From Maribacter arenosus (GTDB taxonomy: Bacteria > Bacteroidota > Bacteroidia > Flavobacteriales > Flavobacteriaceae), in assembly GCF_014610845.1 (NCBI RefSeq), contig NZ_JABTCG010000002.1:434001-498000 (forward strand): a DNA stretch of 64,000 bases, written 5' to 3'. Shown in pieces: positions 9,532 to 18,716 of this stretch. The notes under the pieces were generated by a model. That model was not told where the DNA came from. It saw nothing but the letters and a program-made list of their open reading frames with translations, and did not search any database. The stretch's first letter is position 1; each line of letters opens with the position of its first letter. A program made the translations under genes and the position numbers.

Positions 9532-10584
9532 TCAAATCCCTAAAATCTTTTTTAGGACTTTTTTATCGATATCAGCTCCGGCAAAATCATCAAATGTTTT
9601 TTCGGTAGCTTCTATGATATGTTCCTGGATGAATTTCGCACCTTCCCTTGCCCCTTGTTCCGGACTTTTAATGCAGCATTCCCATTCCATCACGGCCCAA
9701 ACGTCACACCCATATTGCGTCAACTTCGAGAATATGCTCTTAAAATCTATTTGTCCATCGCCCAAAGAACGGTATCTGCCTGCCCGATCTCCCCAATCAT
9801 TATAACCCCCAAATGCGCCTTTTTTACCTGTAGGGTTAAATTCCGAATCCTTTACATGAAATGATTTAATAAACTCGTGATAATGGTCTATATAGGCTAT
9901 ATAATCCAATTGTTGTAGTACGAAATGGCTGGGGTCATATAGGATATTCACTCTTTTATGGTTTCCGGTGGCCTTTAGAAAACGTTCGAAAGTATCCCCA
10001 TCATGCAAATCCTCACCTGGATGTATTTCGTAACATACATCGACCCCCTCTTTGTCAAAATGATCCAATATAGGCTTCCAACGTTTTGCCAATTCCTTAA
10101 ATCCCATCTCGACTAAACCTGCAGGTCGCTGGGGCCAGGGATGCCAGGTATGCCATAATAAGGCGCCTGAAAAAGTGGCGTGGGCTGTAATTCCCAACCT
10201 ACGACTAGCCGTCCCTGCTTTTTTCATGACATCAACGGCCCATTCGGTCCTGGCCTTGGGATTGTTCTTAACCTTATCTGGTGCAAAACTATCGAACATT
10301 AGGTCATAAGCCGGATTTACGGCCACCAACTGCCCTTGTAAATGGGTAGAAAGCTCTGTAATCTCCAAACCATAAGAATTAACCTTGCCCTTGAGTTCGT
10401 CACAATAGGTTTGGCTTTCCGCTGCCTTGTCAACATCGATCAGGAAACTCTCCCATGTAGGTATTTGTATCCCCTTATAACCCAAATCCGATGCCCATTT
10501 GCACATGCCGTCAAGAGAATTGAAAGGTGCTTTACTGTCTACAAATTGCGCTAAAAATACGGCTGGTCCTTTAATTGTCTTCAT
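9532..10584 (-). CDS. Cytosolic sugar phosphate isomerase/epimerase (xylose isomerase-like TIM barrel)
   Basis: 350 aa from ATG 10584; an upstream in-frame TTG at 10617 is less likely. The AP endonuclease 2/xylose isomerase-like barrel shows CYEIHPGEDLHDGD (metal-binding Glu/His), YDPSHFVLQ and FHVKDSEF, the usual strand-end metal ligands. It has no signal peptide, unlike two relatives at 14.3 and 15.5 kb. It is the most distal of a run of minus-strand carbohydrate genes. The substrate cannot be read from sequence; inositol or keto-sugar catabolism is plausible. Confidence 0.85.
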   Translation of the reverse strand: MKTIKGPAVFLAQFVDSKAPFNSLDGMCKWASDLGYKGIQIPTWESFLIDVDKAAESQTYCDELKGKVNSYGLEITELSTHLQGQLVAVNPAYDLMFDSFAPDKVKNNPKARTEWAVDVMKKAGTASRRLGITAHATFSGALLWHTWHPWPQRPAGLVEMGFKELAKRWKPILDHFDKEGVDVCYEIHPGEDLHDGDTFERFLKATGNHKRVNILYDPSHFVLQQLDYIAYIDHYHEFIKSFHVKDSEFNPTGKKGAFGGYNDWGDRAGRYRSLGDGQIDFKSIFSKLTQYGCDVWAVMEWECCIKSPEQGAREGAKFIQEHIIEATEKTFDDFAGADIDKKVLKKILGI

Positions 10585-10883
10585 ATTATGATAATTGATA
10601 ATGTTATTGAATCCCAAGGGGCTTTCGTAGGGATTATTTTAAGAATAAACCCTATATTTAATCCTCATTACACCATGTAAGTAATACAGTTCCCTACTTT
10701 ATAAAGATAGGAAATACAGCATAATTAAAATAACATTATACCCTTTAAAGAAAGGGAAAGCAAACAAGTGTAGATGAACCGATTGTGGCTTTTAAAATAA
10801 TAAACACTAAATCAGGTGCTTTTTCGTTTAATAGCTAGATTGGTACGAAAACTACCTTTGAGGAAATAAATTAGAATTGTAAT

Positions 10884-11354
10884 ATGGATAACGCATCAGC
10901 ACGTAATATGTGGGGGGATTATTTAGATCACCACCTTGAGGATGCCTTCGCCGAGGCACCGAAAACAATTCATTTTTGTGATAACGAAAAAGATGCGAAC
11001 GAATGTGCCAAATTGGTTAAAAAAGGAATAAAACGCGCTACTTCCCATTCACTTTTGAGTTTGCAATGCCGTAATGAACCCTTGCCAAAAATCGGGAACT
11101 TTACCGTAGTTACCGATTGGGATGGTAATGCACAATGTATTATACAGACCACCGCAGTGAAATTTAAACCATATTTCAGTATAGACGAAGCCTATGCGGA
11201 AATGGAAGCAGAAGGGGACAAGAGCTTGGCCTATTGGAAAAAAGTGCATTGGGATTATTATAAACGTGAACTTGAACCTTTTAATAAGGTTCCAAAAGAA
11301 AGTATGATCATTGTCTGCGAGGAATTCGAAATGGTATTCGACAGGAAAAAATAG
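10884..11354 (+). CDS. ASCH domain protein
   Basis: 156 aa cytosolic protein. The region KKGIKRATSHSL followed by KIGNFTVVTDWDGNAQCII and the C-terminal MIIVCEEFEMVF match the ASCH fold, a PUA-like RNA/nucleotide-binding domain; bacterial relatives include N4-acetylcytidine amidohydrolases, but this exact activity is not demonstrated. A TACCTTTG promoter-like box lies at 10853-10860. A strong terminator follows. Confidence 0.85.
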   Translation: MDNASARNMWGDYLDHHLEDAFAEAPKTIHFCDNEKDANECAKLVKKGIKRATSHSLLSLQCRNEPLPKIGNFTVVTDWDGNAQCIIQTTAVKFKPYFSIDEAYAEMEAEGDKSLAYWKKVHWDYYKRELEPFNKVPKESMIIVCEEFEMVFDRKK

Positions 11355-11358
11355 ACTA

Positions 11359-11390
11359 AAAAACGCCTTGGTAACAGCCAAGGCGTTTTT
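11359..11390. terminator. Bidirectional Rho-independent terminator
   Basis: A 13-bp perfect stem (11359-11371 with 11378-11390) with a 6-nt loop and flanking A/T runs lies between the convergent ASCH and Gfo/Idh/MocA genes. Confidence 0.9.
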
Positions 11391-11410
11391 CATTACTTAT
11401 GTTTTGGGTG

Positions 11411-12547
11411 TCATTCTAAATCTACCCAGACATTTCCTCCCTTATGGGATTCAACCGTTGCTTCTATAAAATTCATCCCACGTACGCCATCCAACATAGT
11501 AGGAAATTCCCCGTCGTTATAGATCTGACCCCTAATGGCCCTGGCAGCCCCTTTATAAATATTGGCCATGGAATCGAAAATACCTTCAGGGTGACCTGCT
11601 GGCAATTTAGTGCCATCCAAGGAAAGCACTGAATTATAGCCATGTCCAGGTTTATAGATCTGCGTGGGTTGGGTATCGCTCAAGAGGTAAAGGAAATTAG
11701 GATTTTCTTGCTCCCATTTAAAGGCAGCCTTTTCCCCATAAATGGCAATCGCCAATCCATTTTCTTCCCCTGTTGCCACTTGACTGGCCCGTATTACCCC
11801 CTTTACATGATCCCCCATTCTAATCAGGACCGTACCGTCAATATCCATAGGGTTGCCATTATACAGATAATTGAAATCGCTCAAAATTGACTTGACTTTT
11901 AGCCCCGTCGTAAATTCAAGCATATTAAAGGCATGCACTCCTATATCACCCATACACGAACTTATACCAGCCTTTTTCGGGTCTAGACGCCAAACTGAGG
12001 CACGTTTCTTTTGGTCATGAATGACCGTATTGACCCAGCCTTGATAATAAACCGCATCGACTTTATGTATTTTACCCAAAGCTCCAGACTTTATCATTTC
12101 GCGCATTTGGCGTACCATGGGATAGCCTGTGTAGGTATGGGTCAGTGCAAATACGGTCCCGGCCTTTTTATGTGCCTCTTGTAGAACTTTGGCCTCTTCG
12201 AGGGAAGTGGTCATAGGTTTTTCACATATGACATGAAAACCATTCTCCAACAATTTCAAGGCCATTGGAAAATGCAGATAATTGGGCGTTAACACGGCAC
12301 ATACTTCAATCCGTTCGCTTTCGGGCAATTGCATTTCTTCCTCAATCAATGTGTCAAAATCTTGATAAACACGATTTAAAGGCATATCGATTTCTTGGGC
12401 AAAGGCCATGTTGCTATCAAAATCCGGAGTGAAAACCGCGGCCACCAATTCATAGTTATCATTGATTTGGGCAGCTACGCGATGTAAAATTCCGATCAAG
12501 GACTCACTCCCGCCCCCTAATATTCCAAGTCTAAGTTTTTTTGGCAT
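11411..12547 (-). CDS. Gfo/Idh/MocA family oxidoreductase
   Basis: 378 aa NAD(P)-dependent sugar oxidoreductase. The N-terminal Rossmann stretch LGILGGGSESLIG and the signature CEKPMTTSLEEA near residue 110 are visible; the C-terminal substrate domain contains IHVD-like DIGVHAFNMLEFTTG. No signal peptide, so it is cytosolic. It is immediately downstream of the symporter gene and in the same direction. In Bacteroidota such enzymes often oxidise sugars at C3 in concert with xylose-isomerase-like lyases or epimerases, several of which surround it. Confidence 0.9.
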   Translation of the reverse strand: MPKKLRLGILGGGSESLIGILHRVAAQINDNYELVAAVFTPDFDSNMAFAQEIDMPLNRVYQDFDTLIEEEMQLPESERIEVCAVLTPNYLHFPMALKLLENGFHVICEKPMTTSLEEAKVLQEAHKKAGTVFALTHTYTGYPMVRQMREMIKSGALGKIHKVDAVYYQGWVNTVIHDQKKRASVWRLDPKKAGISSCMGDIGVHAFNMLEFTTGLKVKSILSDFNYLYNGNPMDIDGTVLIRMGDHVKGVIRASQVATGEENGLAIAIYGEKAAFKWEQENPNFLYLLSDTQPTQIYKPGHGYNSVLSLDGTKLPAGHPEGIFDSMANIYKGAARAIRGQIYNDGEFPTMLDGVRGMNFIEATVESHKGGNVWVDLE

Positions 12548-12601
12548 GAATCATTTAATTTATGGATGCAATAAAATTGATTTTCAATTTATATAAAATT
12601 A

Positions 12602-13828
12602 CTAAGCTTTATAGGTTATCTTCTCATTTTTAAAAAATAGTGCAAAGAAAATGAGTACAAAGAATGCAAAGCCACTAGGAAACAGCCAGACACTTGCCCA
12701 ATCATGACCTGCATTTTCGATGACATAAAAATCGGTGATCTTGCCCGCAATCCAAAAACCGATTAACATCCCAATACCATACGTCGCCAAGGTTATCAAA
12801 CCCTGTGCGGCACTTTTATATTTTTCCCCTGCCTTACTATCGGTATAAATCTGCCCGCAAACAAAGAAAAAGTCATAACAGATTCCGTGCAGAAAAATAC
12901 CTAAAACCAAGAGCGGGAATAAGTTGTCATTATTGCCATATGAAAAAAGTAAATACCGAACAACCCAAGCCAACATCCCTACCAAAATGGTTTTCTTAAA
13001 CCCATATTTTTTCAAAAAAAATGGCAATAACAACAAGAACAAAATCTCTGAAAATTGACCAAATGACGACCATGCCGTTGAATTTTCGACCTTTGATTCC
13101 GTAAGGAATACACTTAAATTCTGAAAATAAAAGGCCAATGGAATACATATCAAAATAGACGAAATAAAGAAGTAAAGAAAGTTTCGGTCCCTCAATAAGC
13201 CCAAAGCATCCAATCCTAAAATATCTGAAATCGAGGCCTTTTCCGAACGAGTTTTCATAGGGGGCGTTTTGGGTAAGGTAAAACTGAAAACCCCGAGAAT
13301 TGCAGAACAAACTGAAGCCATTAGAAATGTATATTTAAGGGCTTCATTGGAAATTCCCTCGGCGGAATCCCAACTTAAATAGCTAATCAACAATCCCGCA
13401 GAGATCCATCCTAATGTGCCGAATACCCTAATAAAAGAAAACTCCTTTGCTGGATCTTCCATTTGATTGAACGCCACCGAATTGACCAATGCCAAGGTCG
13501 ACATGTACATGACCATATAAAACAATAGGTAGGGATAAAAAAGCGCAAAATCAGGGGCACTATACAAGAGGTACATCAGAAGCGCCCCTAAAAGATGTAA
13601 TATTCCCAAAACACGCTCGGCATTTATGTATTTATCGGCAATCAACCCGATTATAAAAGGGGCAAGAATAGCACCCCATGATTGCGTTGCATAGGCCATT
13701 GCCGTTTCAGGGTCGGTTGTATGCAATGTATTAGGCAGATAGGTTCCCATAGTGACATACCAGGCACCCCAAATAAAAAACTCCAGGAACATCATCAATG
13801 ATAATTGAACCCGGATTCTTGTTTTCAT
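12602..13828 (-). CDS. Nucleoside:H+ symporter-like MFS permease
   Basis: 408 aa with about 12 hydrophobic segments. The N-terminus (LSLMMFLEFFIWGAWYVTMG) and the GFKKTILVGMLAW loop are typical of the NHS/Nuc_H_symport branch of the major facilitator superfamily. In marine Bacteroidota these permeases often sit with Gfo/Idh/MocA and TIM-barrel genes and probably import sugar derivatives instead of nucleosides; that is inference. It lies between DinB and the oxidoreductase, all on the minus strand. Confidence 0.85.
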   Translation of the reverse strand: MKTRIRVQLSLMMFLEFFIWGAWYVTMGTYLPNTLHTTDPETAMAYATQSWGAILAPFIIGLIADKYINAERVLGILHLLGALLMYLLYSAPDFALFYPYLLFYMVMYMSTLALVNSVAFNQMEDPAKEFSFIRVFGTLGWISAGLLISYLSWDSAEGISNEALKYTFLMASVCSAILGVFSFTLPKTPPMKTRSEKASISDILGLDALGLLRDRNFLYFFISSILICIPLAFYFQNLSVFLTESKVENSTAWSSFGQFSEILFLLLLPFFLKKYGFKKTILVGMLAWVVRYLLFSYGNNDNLFPLLVLGIFLHGICYDFFFVCGQIYTDSKAGEKYKSAAQGLITLATYGIGMLIGFWIAGKITDFYVIENAGHDWASVWLFPSGFAFFVLIFFALFFKNEKITYKA

Positions 13829-13840
13829 TTCTTTTTGACT

Positions 13841-14293
13841 TTACCGCTTGTAAAAAGCATAATCCATGTTGATAGGCTCCAAACCATTGGCACGAAAATC
13901 CATGGCAATCTGGGCCCTATGATGCGTAGAATGGTTTATGATTTGAAAAAGCATTTCCTGGACGGTATTGGTAAATAACCTTCCTTCGGTATTCTCATAA
14001 TCGATCCTTTTTTCAAAATCATTGGTGTTGGTAACGATTTCGAAAGAATTTCGTTGATTTTCATAGTGTAAATCCCCCCAAGTTGAAATAGGATGCATCT
14101 GCCAAAATTCATAATCACTCGATTTGGAGAGAATCCTTGCGTTCCACAAATGATGTGAATTGAGGATATGGCTAAAAAGCTCACTACTCTTTTCTGACAA
14201 ATCATTCAACTTGCTGCATTCTTCAATCAGTTTTTTATTGCAATAAAAGTTGTAATCAAATAAATGATTAAAAAATACCTTCATAGAATCCAT
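13841..14293 (-). CDS. DinB family protein
   Basis: 150 aa four-helix DinB-like protein. Metal-binding histidines in the usual helices are visible: FSHILNSHHLWNARI and the C-terminal INHSTHHRAQIAMDFR. The family includes metal-dependent thiol transferases and damage-inducible proteins of unknown role. It starts 3 nt after the stop of the upstream lipoprotein gene and 12 nt before the permease, so it belongs to the catabolic operon. Confidence 0.85.
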   Translation of the reverse strand: MDSMKVFFNHLFDYNFYCNKKLIEECSKLNDLSEKSSELFSHILNSHHLWNARILSKSSDYEFWQMHPISTWGDLHYENQRNSFEIVTNTNDFEKRIDYENTEGRLFTNTVQEMLFQIINHSTHHRAQIAMDFRANGLEPINMDYAFYKR

Positions 14294-14296
14294 ATG

Positions 14297-15286
14297 CTAT
14301 TTGATCTTTTTGGCCGCATTTATCAATAAATCACGGGTTGCGATTATACCTTCTTCCTCACTAAGAACATTGCCTTCATACTCAACCCCGATAAAACCGG
14401 AATACCCAGCATCCTTTACAATTTGAAGAATTCTTGCATAATCTATTTCGGTCTCATTCCCTTTTTCATCAAAATCATGGGCTTTTGCACTTACCGCTTT
14501 GGCGTGAACCATTAATTCCTTAACCCCTTTGTACTTGTCATATTCCTGAGCACAACCCGTTTCGGAACGTTTGATACAAAAGTTGCCGAAATCAGGTAAT
14601 GTTCCACAATTATCCATATCTACCTTCGTCATTACCTCGGCAAGCATTGCGCCATTCGATGAGAATCCGCCGTGGTTCTCTACAATAATATTGATATTCT
14701 TGTCCTTTGCATAGGTGGCCAATTGGGTAAGTCCGTCTATTGAATTTGCCATCCATTCTTCGGGTACATCACTCCCTGCCAGATTAACCCTAATGGAATG
14801 ACAACCCATTTTAGCAGCGGCATCTACCCATTTAAAATGTCTTTCCACAGCTGCCTTTCTCTCAGCAGCATCACTCACGGCCAAATCACCTTGGCGATCG
14901 ATCATGATCAGCACGTTACGCATCCCGTACTTTTTGGCCTCGGCATTCGATTTTTCAACAAAAGCGTTTATGGCCTCATCGGAATACTCATTGTTCTCAA
15001 GATCCGCAGGATATAATTGACTTACATATTCCAATCCCGTAAAACCCCAACCTTTGGCTTTTTCCGCAAATGTATATGGGACAACATCATCATTACGTAT
15101 CATTTTATGAATGGACCATTGGGCCAAGGACAAATCAAAAAACGGTTCAGACGTCTCGGATTCCATTTCAGAAGCCTCTAATGTATCGGCATTCTCCTTT
15201 TTAACTTCCTTGCACGAGTTAATTGTAAAAATCGACAGTATCAGGGAAAATGTTATGCTTGTTCGGAATAATTCGGATTTTTTCAT
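14297..15286 (-). CDS. Lipoprotein TIM-barrel sugar isomerase/epimerase-like protein
   Basis: 329 aa. An N-terminal lipoprotein signal (TINSC lipobox, Cys near residue 25) is followed by an acidic linker and a xylose isomerase-like barrel (LAQWSIHKM, IIVENHGGFSSNG, LPDFGNFC, IGVEYEGNVLSEEEG). An isomerase fold anchored outside the cytoplasm is unexpected for phosphorylated sugars and fits a periplasmic role on free or keto sugars. First gene of the minus-strand catabolic run and divergent from another exported TIM barrel. Confidence 0.85.
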   Translation of the reverse strand: MKKSELFRTSITFSLILSIFTINSCKEVKKENADTLEASEMESETSEPFFDLSLAQWSIHKMIRNDDVVPYTFAEKAKGWGFTGLEYVSQLYPADLENNEYSDEAINAFVEKSNAEAKKYGMRNVLIMIDRQGDLAVSDAAERKAAVERHFKWVDAAAKMGCHSIRVNLAGSDVPEEWMANSIDGLTQLATYAKDKNINIIVENHGGFSSNGAMLAEVMTKVDMDNCGTLPDFGNFCIKRSETGCAQEYDKYKGVKELMVHAKAVSAKAHDFDEKGNETEIDYARILQIVKDAGYSGFIGVEYEGNVLSEEEGIIATRDLLINAAKKIK

Positions 15287-15480
15287 CTACTTGAATAAAG
15301 GTGGGTTATTAATTTGTCTTTTGTCTAAAACTAGGGATACTAAATGTAGAGAATTTATTTAATATTTATACTTTAAGAAGACAAACAATTTAATATCTTG
15401 ACTATGTTTTCAAATGAATACTTACAGGAACTACAAAAATAGTAGCTTTAAAAGAAAGGCCCATAACGAAAATTTCCATA

Positions 15481-16395
15481 ATGAAAAGAAGAAGCTTTAT
15501 TCAAAAGACCACGCTTACAAGTAGCGCCCTTATGATTGGGGGGCAATTGGCTTTCGGCAAAAACACCAATACGGATGTAGGACACAACTTCAATTTAAAA
15601 TATGCCCCACATTTAGGTATGTTCAGACACCATGCTGGTGAAGACCCAATTGACCAGATCAACTTTATGGCAGATCAGGGCTTCACCGCTTTCGAGGATA
15701 ACGGAATGATGAAACGCGATTTGGCACTCCAAACAAAGATGGGTGAGACACTTGCCAAGCGCAATATGACCATGGGCGTATTCGTGGTCGATAAAGGTGG
15801 CAATATGGCCAATACCTTGGCCGCAGGTAAGAAGGAATATATCGATATCTTTTTAGATGGATGTAAAAAAGCGGTCGAAGTGGCCAAACGTGTAAATGCT
15901 AAGTGGATGACCGTTGTCCCGGGTGGATTCGAAAGAAACCTTCCGATCGGAATTCAAAACGCCAATGTTATCGAGGCCTTAAGGCGAGGTGCCGACATTC
16001 TAGAACCCCACGGATTGGTTATGGTGCTTGAACCACTCTCCGATTCGCCCGACTTACATTTACGCACCTCCGAACAGACTTATTTGATCTGTAAAAGCGT
16101 AAATAGCCCATCCTGTAAAATATTGTATGACATCTATCACATGCAGAAGAATGAAGGGCATTTGATCCACAATATGGATCTTACTTGGGATGAAATCGCC
16201 TATATACAAATAGGTGACAACCCAGGGCGCAATGAGCCTACAACGGGTGAAATCAACTATCAAAACGTGTTTAAATGGATCTATGACAAAGGTTTTGAGG
16301 GTATCTTGGGCATGGAACACGGAAATTCTAAACCGGACAAATCCGGGGAACAAGCTGTAATAGACGCCTACCGTAAGGTTGATGCTTTTTTGTAG
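15481..16395 (+). CDS. Tat-exported hydroxypyruvate isomerase-like TIM-barrel protein
   Basis: 304 aa. The N-terminus MKRRSFIQKTTLTSSALMIG carries a twin-arginine motif, predicting folded export. The barrel shows VMVLEPLSDSPDLHL, LYDIYHMQKNEGHL, QIGDNPGRNEPTTGEINY and GMEHGNS, closely resembling hydroxypyruvate isomerase (Hyi) family active-site segments. Convergent with the fucosidase, with a 1-nt gap. Export suggests that it acts on a sugar derivative in the periplasm; hydroxypyruvate itself is not implied. Confidence 0.85.
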   Translation: MKRRSFIQKTTLTSSALMIGGQLAFGKNTNTDVGHNFNLKYAPHLGMFRHHAGEDPIDQINFMADQGFTAFEDNGMMKRDLALQTKMGETLAKRNMTMGVFVVDKGGNMANTLAAGKKEYIDIFLDGCKKAVEVAKRVNAKWMTVVPGGFERNLPIGIQNANVIEALRRGADILEPHGLVMVLEPLSDSPDLHLRTSEQTYLICKSVNSPSCKILYDIYHMQKNEGHLIHNMDLTWDEIAYIQIGDNPGRNEPTTGEINYQNVFKWIYDKGFEGILGMEHGNSKPDKSGEQAVIDAYRKVDAFL

Positions 16396-16396
16396 T

Positions 16397-17722
16397 TTAT
16401 TTTAAGGTAATCTCCAAAATCGTATCTACCTCATCTTTTTTGTTTTTTGGAATTTCCAGAATAAGACCATAGTCGTCCAAGCGATACTTTACTTTGCTTT
16501 TGTCGGCAAAGAAAACAACGGATTGTACTTTTTCCCGAAAGGGTTGAACCAACAAAACATCCTTATCCCAATCCAAAATATGGAGGTACAACTTTTTTCC
16601 CTTCTGGGTAGAGACGCCCCAATCCTCGGCGGCCACGATTCCTTTGCGCGTACCATAAATGGTTTCCCCATGCTTGTCCATCCAATCGCCCATAGCCTTT
16701 AATGAGGCTTTGTGTTCAGGTTGGATCTCCCCATTCGGCATAGGACCAACGTTCAATAAGAGGTTTGCATTTCGGCCTGCGGCCTTCACCAGCAACTGTA
16801 CCAACTCTTTGGGCGATTTATGATTTTGGTCCTTTATATTAAAACCCCATGAACCATTGATGGTCAAACACATTTCCAAAGGCAATTCACTAATATGTGA
16901 CCCCTGCCACCCCGTAGTATTTTCACCAGGCAAATCTTGTTCGAACATTTGAAAATCCTCTCCGGGATATGGTTTTACATGATGGTTACTACCAATTAAT
17001 GCCCCAGGTTGTAAGTTATGTATCAGTTGATAGGTCTTTCCTTCTTGCCAGTCTGCATCTTTTTTATCCCACATACCATCGAACCAAATGCCCCCTATTG
17101 GCCCATAATTCGTCAGCAATTCGGTCAATTGGGTGTTCATATACTCCAGATAGTCCTCCCAGTTTCCAGATTCATCCCTTCCGGTAAACTCCTGACCGGT
17201 TCTTCCCCTAGGATAATAATCGGGATGATGCCAGTCTAACTGCGAATAATAAAAGAAGAGTTTGATATTTTGCTTGCGGCATTCCTCGGCCAGCATTTTT
17301 ATCACATCCTTACCATAAGGGGATTTATCGACGATATTATAATCCGATATCTTTGAATCATACATGGCGAATCCATCATGGTGCTTGCTGGTAATAGTGA
17401 TGTATTTCATCCCTGCATCCTTGACCATTCGAACCCATTCTGCGGCATCGAAATTTATGGGATTGAAGAAGGAAGGCAACTTTTCATACTGTTTTATGGG
17501 AATCCTTTTATTATTCATGATCCACTCGGCAATACCCTCATCACCTCCACCGCCCAAAACGCTATAAACACCCCAATGTACGAACATCCCGAACTTCGCA
17601 TCTTGGAACCATGTTCGATTGTCCAAATTTTCCTGGGTGGGTACATAACCCTCTTGGGCGTTTAAATCATTGGTCAGTGCGGAAACAGCTACTAAGAGGA
17701 ACAAAAGTCTACAGATCTTCAT
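16397..17722 (-). CDS. Alpha-L-fucosidase (GH29)
   Basis: 441 aa with a signal peptide (MKICRLLFLLVAVSA...NAQ). Family hallmarks are WFQDAKFGMFVHWGVYS near residue 38, TSKHHDGFAMYDS and the nucleophile motif GGIWFDGMWD; LLLNVGPMPNGE is typical near the end of the barrel. It hydrolyses alpha-L-fucosyl linkages of algal or host glycans. Gene ends 1 nt from the convergent Tat-exported TIM barrel. A palindrome lies about 150 bp upstream of the start. Confidence 0.93.
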   Translation of the reverse strand: MKICRLLFLLVAVSALTNDLNAQEGYVPTQENLDNRTWFQDAKFGMFVHWGVYSVLGGGGDEGIAEWIMNNKRIPIKQYEKLPSFFNPINFDAAEWVRMVKDAGMKYITITSKHHDGFAMYDSKISDYNIVDKSPYGKDVIKMLAEECRKQNIKLFFYYSQLDWHHPDYYPRGRTGQEFTGRDESGNWEDYLEYMNTQLTELLTNYGPIGGIWFDGMWDKKDADWQEGKTYQLIHNLQPGALIGSNHHVKPYPGEDFQMFEQDLPGENTTGWQGSHISELPLEMCLTINGSWGFNIKDQNHKSPKELVQLLVKAAGRNANLLLNVGPMPNGEIQPEHKASLKAMGDWMDKHGETIYGTRKGIVAAEDWGVSTQKGKKLYLHILDWDKDVLLVQPFREKVQSVVFFADKSKVKYRLDDYGLILEIPKNKKDEVDTILEITLK

Positions 17723-17870
17723 TTTTGAATTGGATTTAGTGGATTATAAACGAATATGGATATTAAATATATAAAAGCTTTTGTTAGTTCCGGTATTAAA
17801 AAGGGATGGATCTTGAATTAAAACAACCTGTATTTAACTTTCTGTTTAGAAAGATAAAACAAAAATGGTC

Positions 17871-17896
17871 GTCTAAGCGTATAGACGTACATGTAG
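17871..17896. promoter_or_regulatory. Palindromes upstream of the fucosidase
   Basis: An inverted repeat CGTCTA-N6-TAGACG (17871-17888) is followed at once by the 8-bp palindrome TACATGTA (17889-17896). It lies about 150 bp upstream of the fucosidase start and could be a regulator site; no regulator can be assigned. Confidence 0.3.
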
Positions 17897-18061
17897 GCCT
17901 GGAAATTCAGCTATCTAAACCTGGAATTTAATACGTATTATAGCGGTTTAATTTTTAGTTGGGATGTATAGGGTTTTTTAACATATTTTTTACTGTATTA
18001 TCGTTTTTAGCGACAACTTTTTACGAATTTGATTCGTATATATCATAACATTTTGTGACCT

Positions 18062-18151
18062 ATGGATAAATACACTATCATATTACTAATCTATATTGCA
18101 GCCTATGTGCTTTCTGTAGCAATAAGCCCATATTACTTTAAAAAGCAGTAA
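18062..18151 (+). CDS. Possible 29-aa single-pass membrane peptide
   Basis: ATG at 18062 opens a 29-codon frame with a charged N-terminus (MDKY), a 17-residue hydrophobic centre (TIILLIYIAAYVLSVAI) and a basic tail (YYFKKQ), the usual shape of a bacterial single-transmembrane small protein. No ribosome binding site is evident. A TAACATTTTG stretch just upstream resembles a -7 box. Short length means chance occurrence is possible. Confidence 0.3.
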   Translation: MDKYTIILLIYIAAYVLSVAISPYYFKKQ

Positions 18152-18245
18152 AGTAGGACATAGCGCTATGAGTCCATTTCCAATCATAGTCTTGATGATG
18201 GCTATACCTTTGAGTAGTTTTAGATAGATAACGATATACAAAAAT

Positions 18246-18276
18246 AAAAGCCCTGACAGTCAAATCAGGGCTTTTT
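18246..18276. terminator. Rho-independent terminator of unit C
   Basis: An 11-bp stem (18246-18256 with 18265-18275), 8-nt loop and A/T tails. As in the two other units, on the minus strand it is preceded by ACCTACTT (complement of 18281-18288). Confidence 0.75.
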
Positions 18277-18417
18277 AATTAAGTAGGTTCTTATAAATCG
18301 AATCAAACAGTCAAAAACAGTATTCTTTTGTCAATTTTGGACTGGTCAATCCCAAATACTTATTCATAGGTCAATTCATGATCTCTTTGGGTTTCAATAT
18401 GTAATCATAAATACATG
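18246..18417 (-). ncRNA. Diverged third member (unit C) of predicted tandem sRNA family
   Basis: Sequence homologous to units A and B but degraded. Shared blocks, read on the plus strand, are AAGTAGGT next to the terminator, a hairpin ATTTTGG-N10-CCCAAAT (18334-18357) with the same central mismatch, AATTCATG...TTTGGG, AATGTAA (18421) and CCTAAAT-TTGTTGTGAA upstream. The -7 box is not conserved, so it may be inactive. Ends at the terminator at 18246. Start is set by homology only. Confidence 0.3.
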
Positions 18418-18561
18418 GCGAATGTAATTCCAAGAGTCCATACACCTAAATATTTGTTGTGAATGGCATAAATAATGTAGTATAATCAGTTAAATTGTAT
18501 GGTTTGTTCGATAAAATACCAAAATTTCGATATATCCGGAGATAGCATTTTAAGAATGATG

Positions 18562-18716
18562 TAAAAAAAAACCCTTTTAACAAAGGGCTTTTTTTAGAAA
18601 AGTAGGTGAGTAAAATTTGGTACTAGCTTTTTATAGGTTTGTGTCGGTTTGGGGAAACCCACACTTTTTTTAGGTTAAGTTCATGGATTGATTTGGGGTC
18701 AACACTATCACTTAAT
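18562..18716 (-). ncRNA. Predicted small RNA, unit B
   Basis: About 155-nt transcript inferred on the minus strand: a TATCTTTA -7-like box (complement of 18724-18731), then a hairpin formed by 18641-18650 and 18655-18664, then a Rho-independent terminator (18563-18595). No ORF of useful length. Sequence is about 85% identical to unit A by eye, and one stem pair differs by a compensatory change (G-C here, A-T in A), supporting a structured RNA. Direction and ends are inferred. Confidence 0.4.
18563..18595 (-). terminator. Rho-independent terminator of unit B
   Basis: CCCTTT (18572-18577) pairs with AAAGGG (18582-18587) around TAAC, extended by long A and T runs on both sides. Confidence 0.7.
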
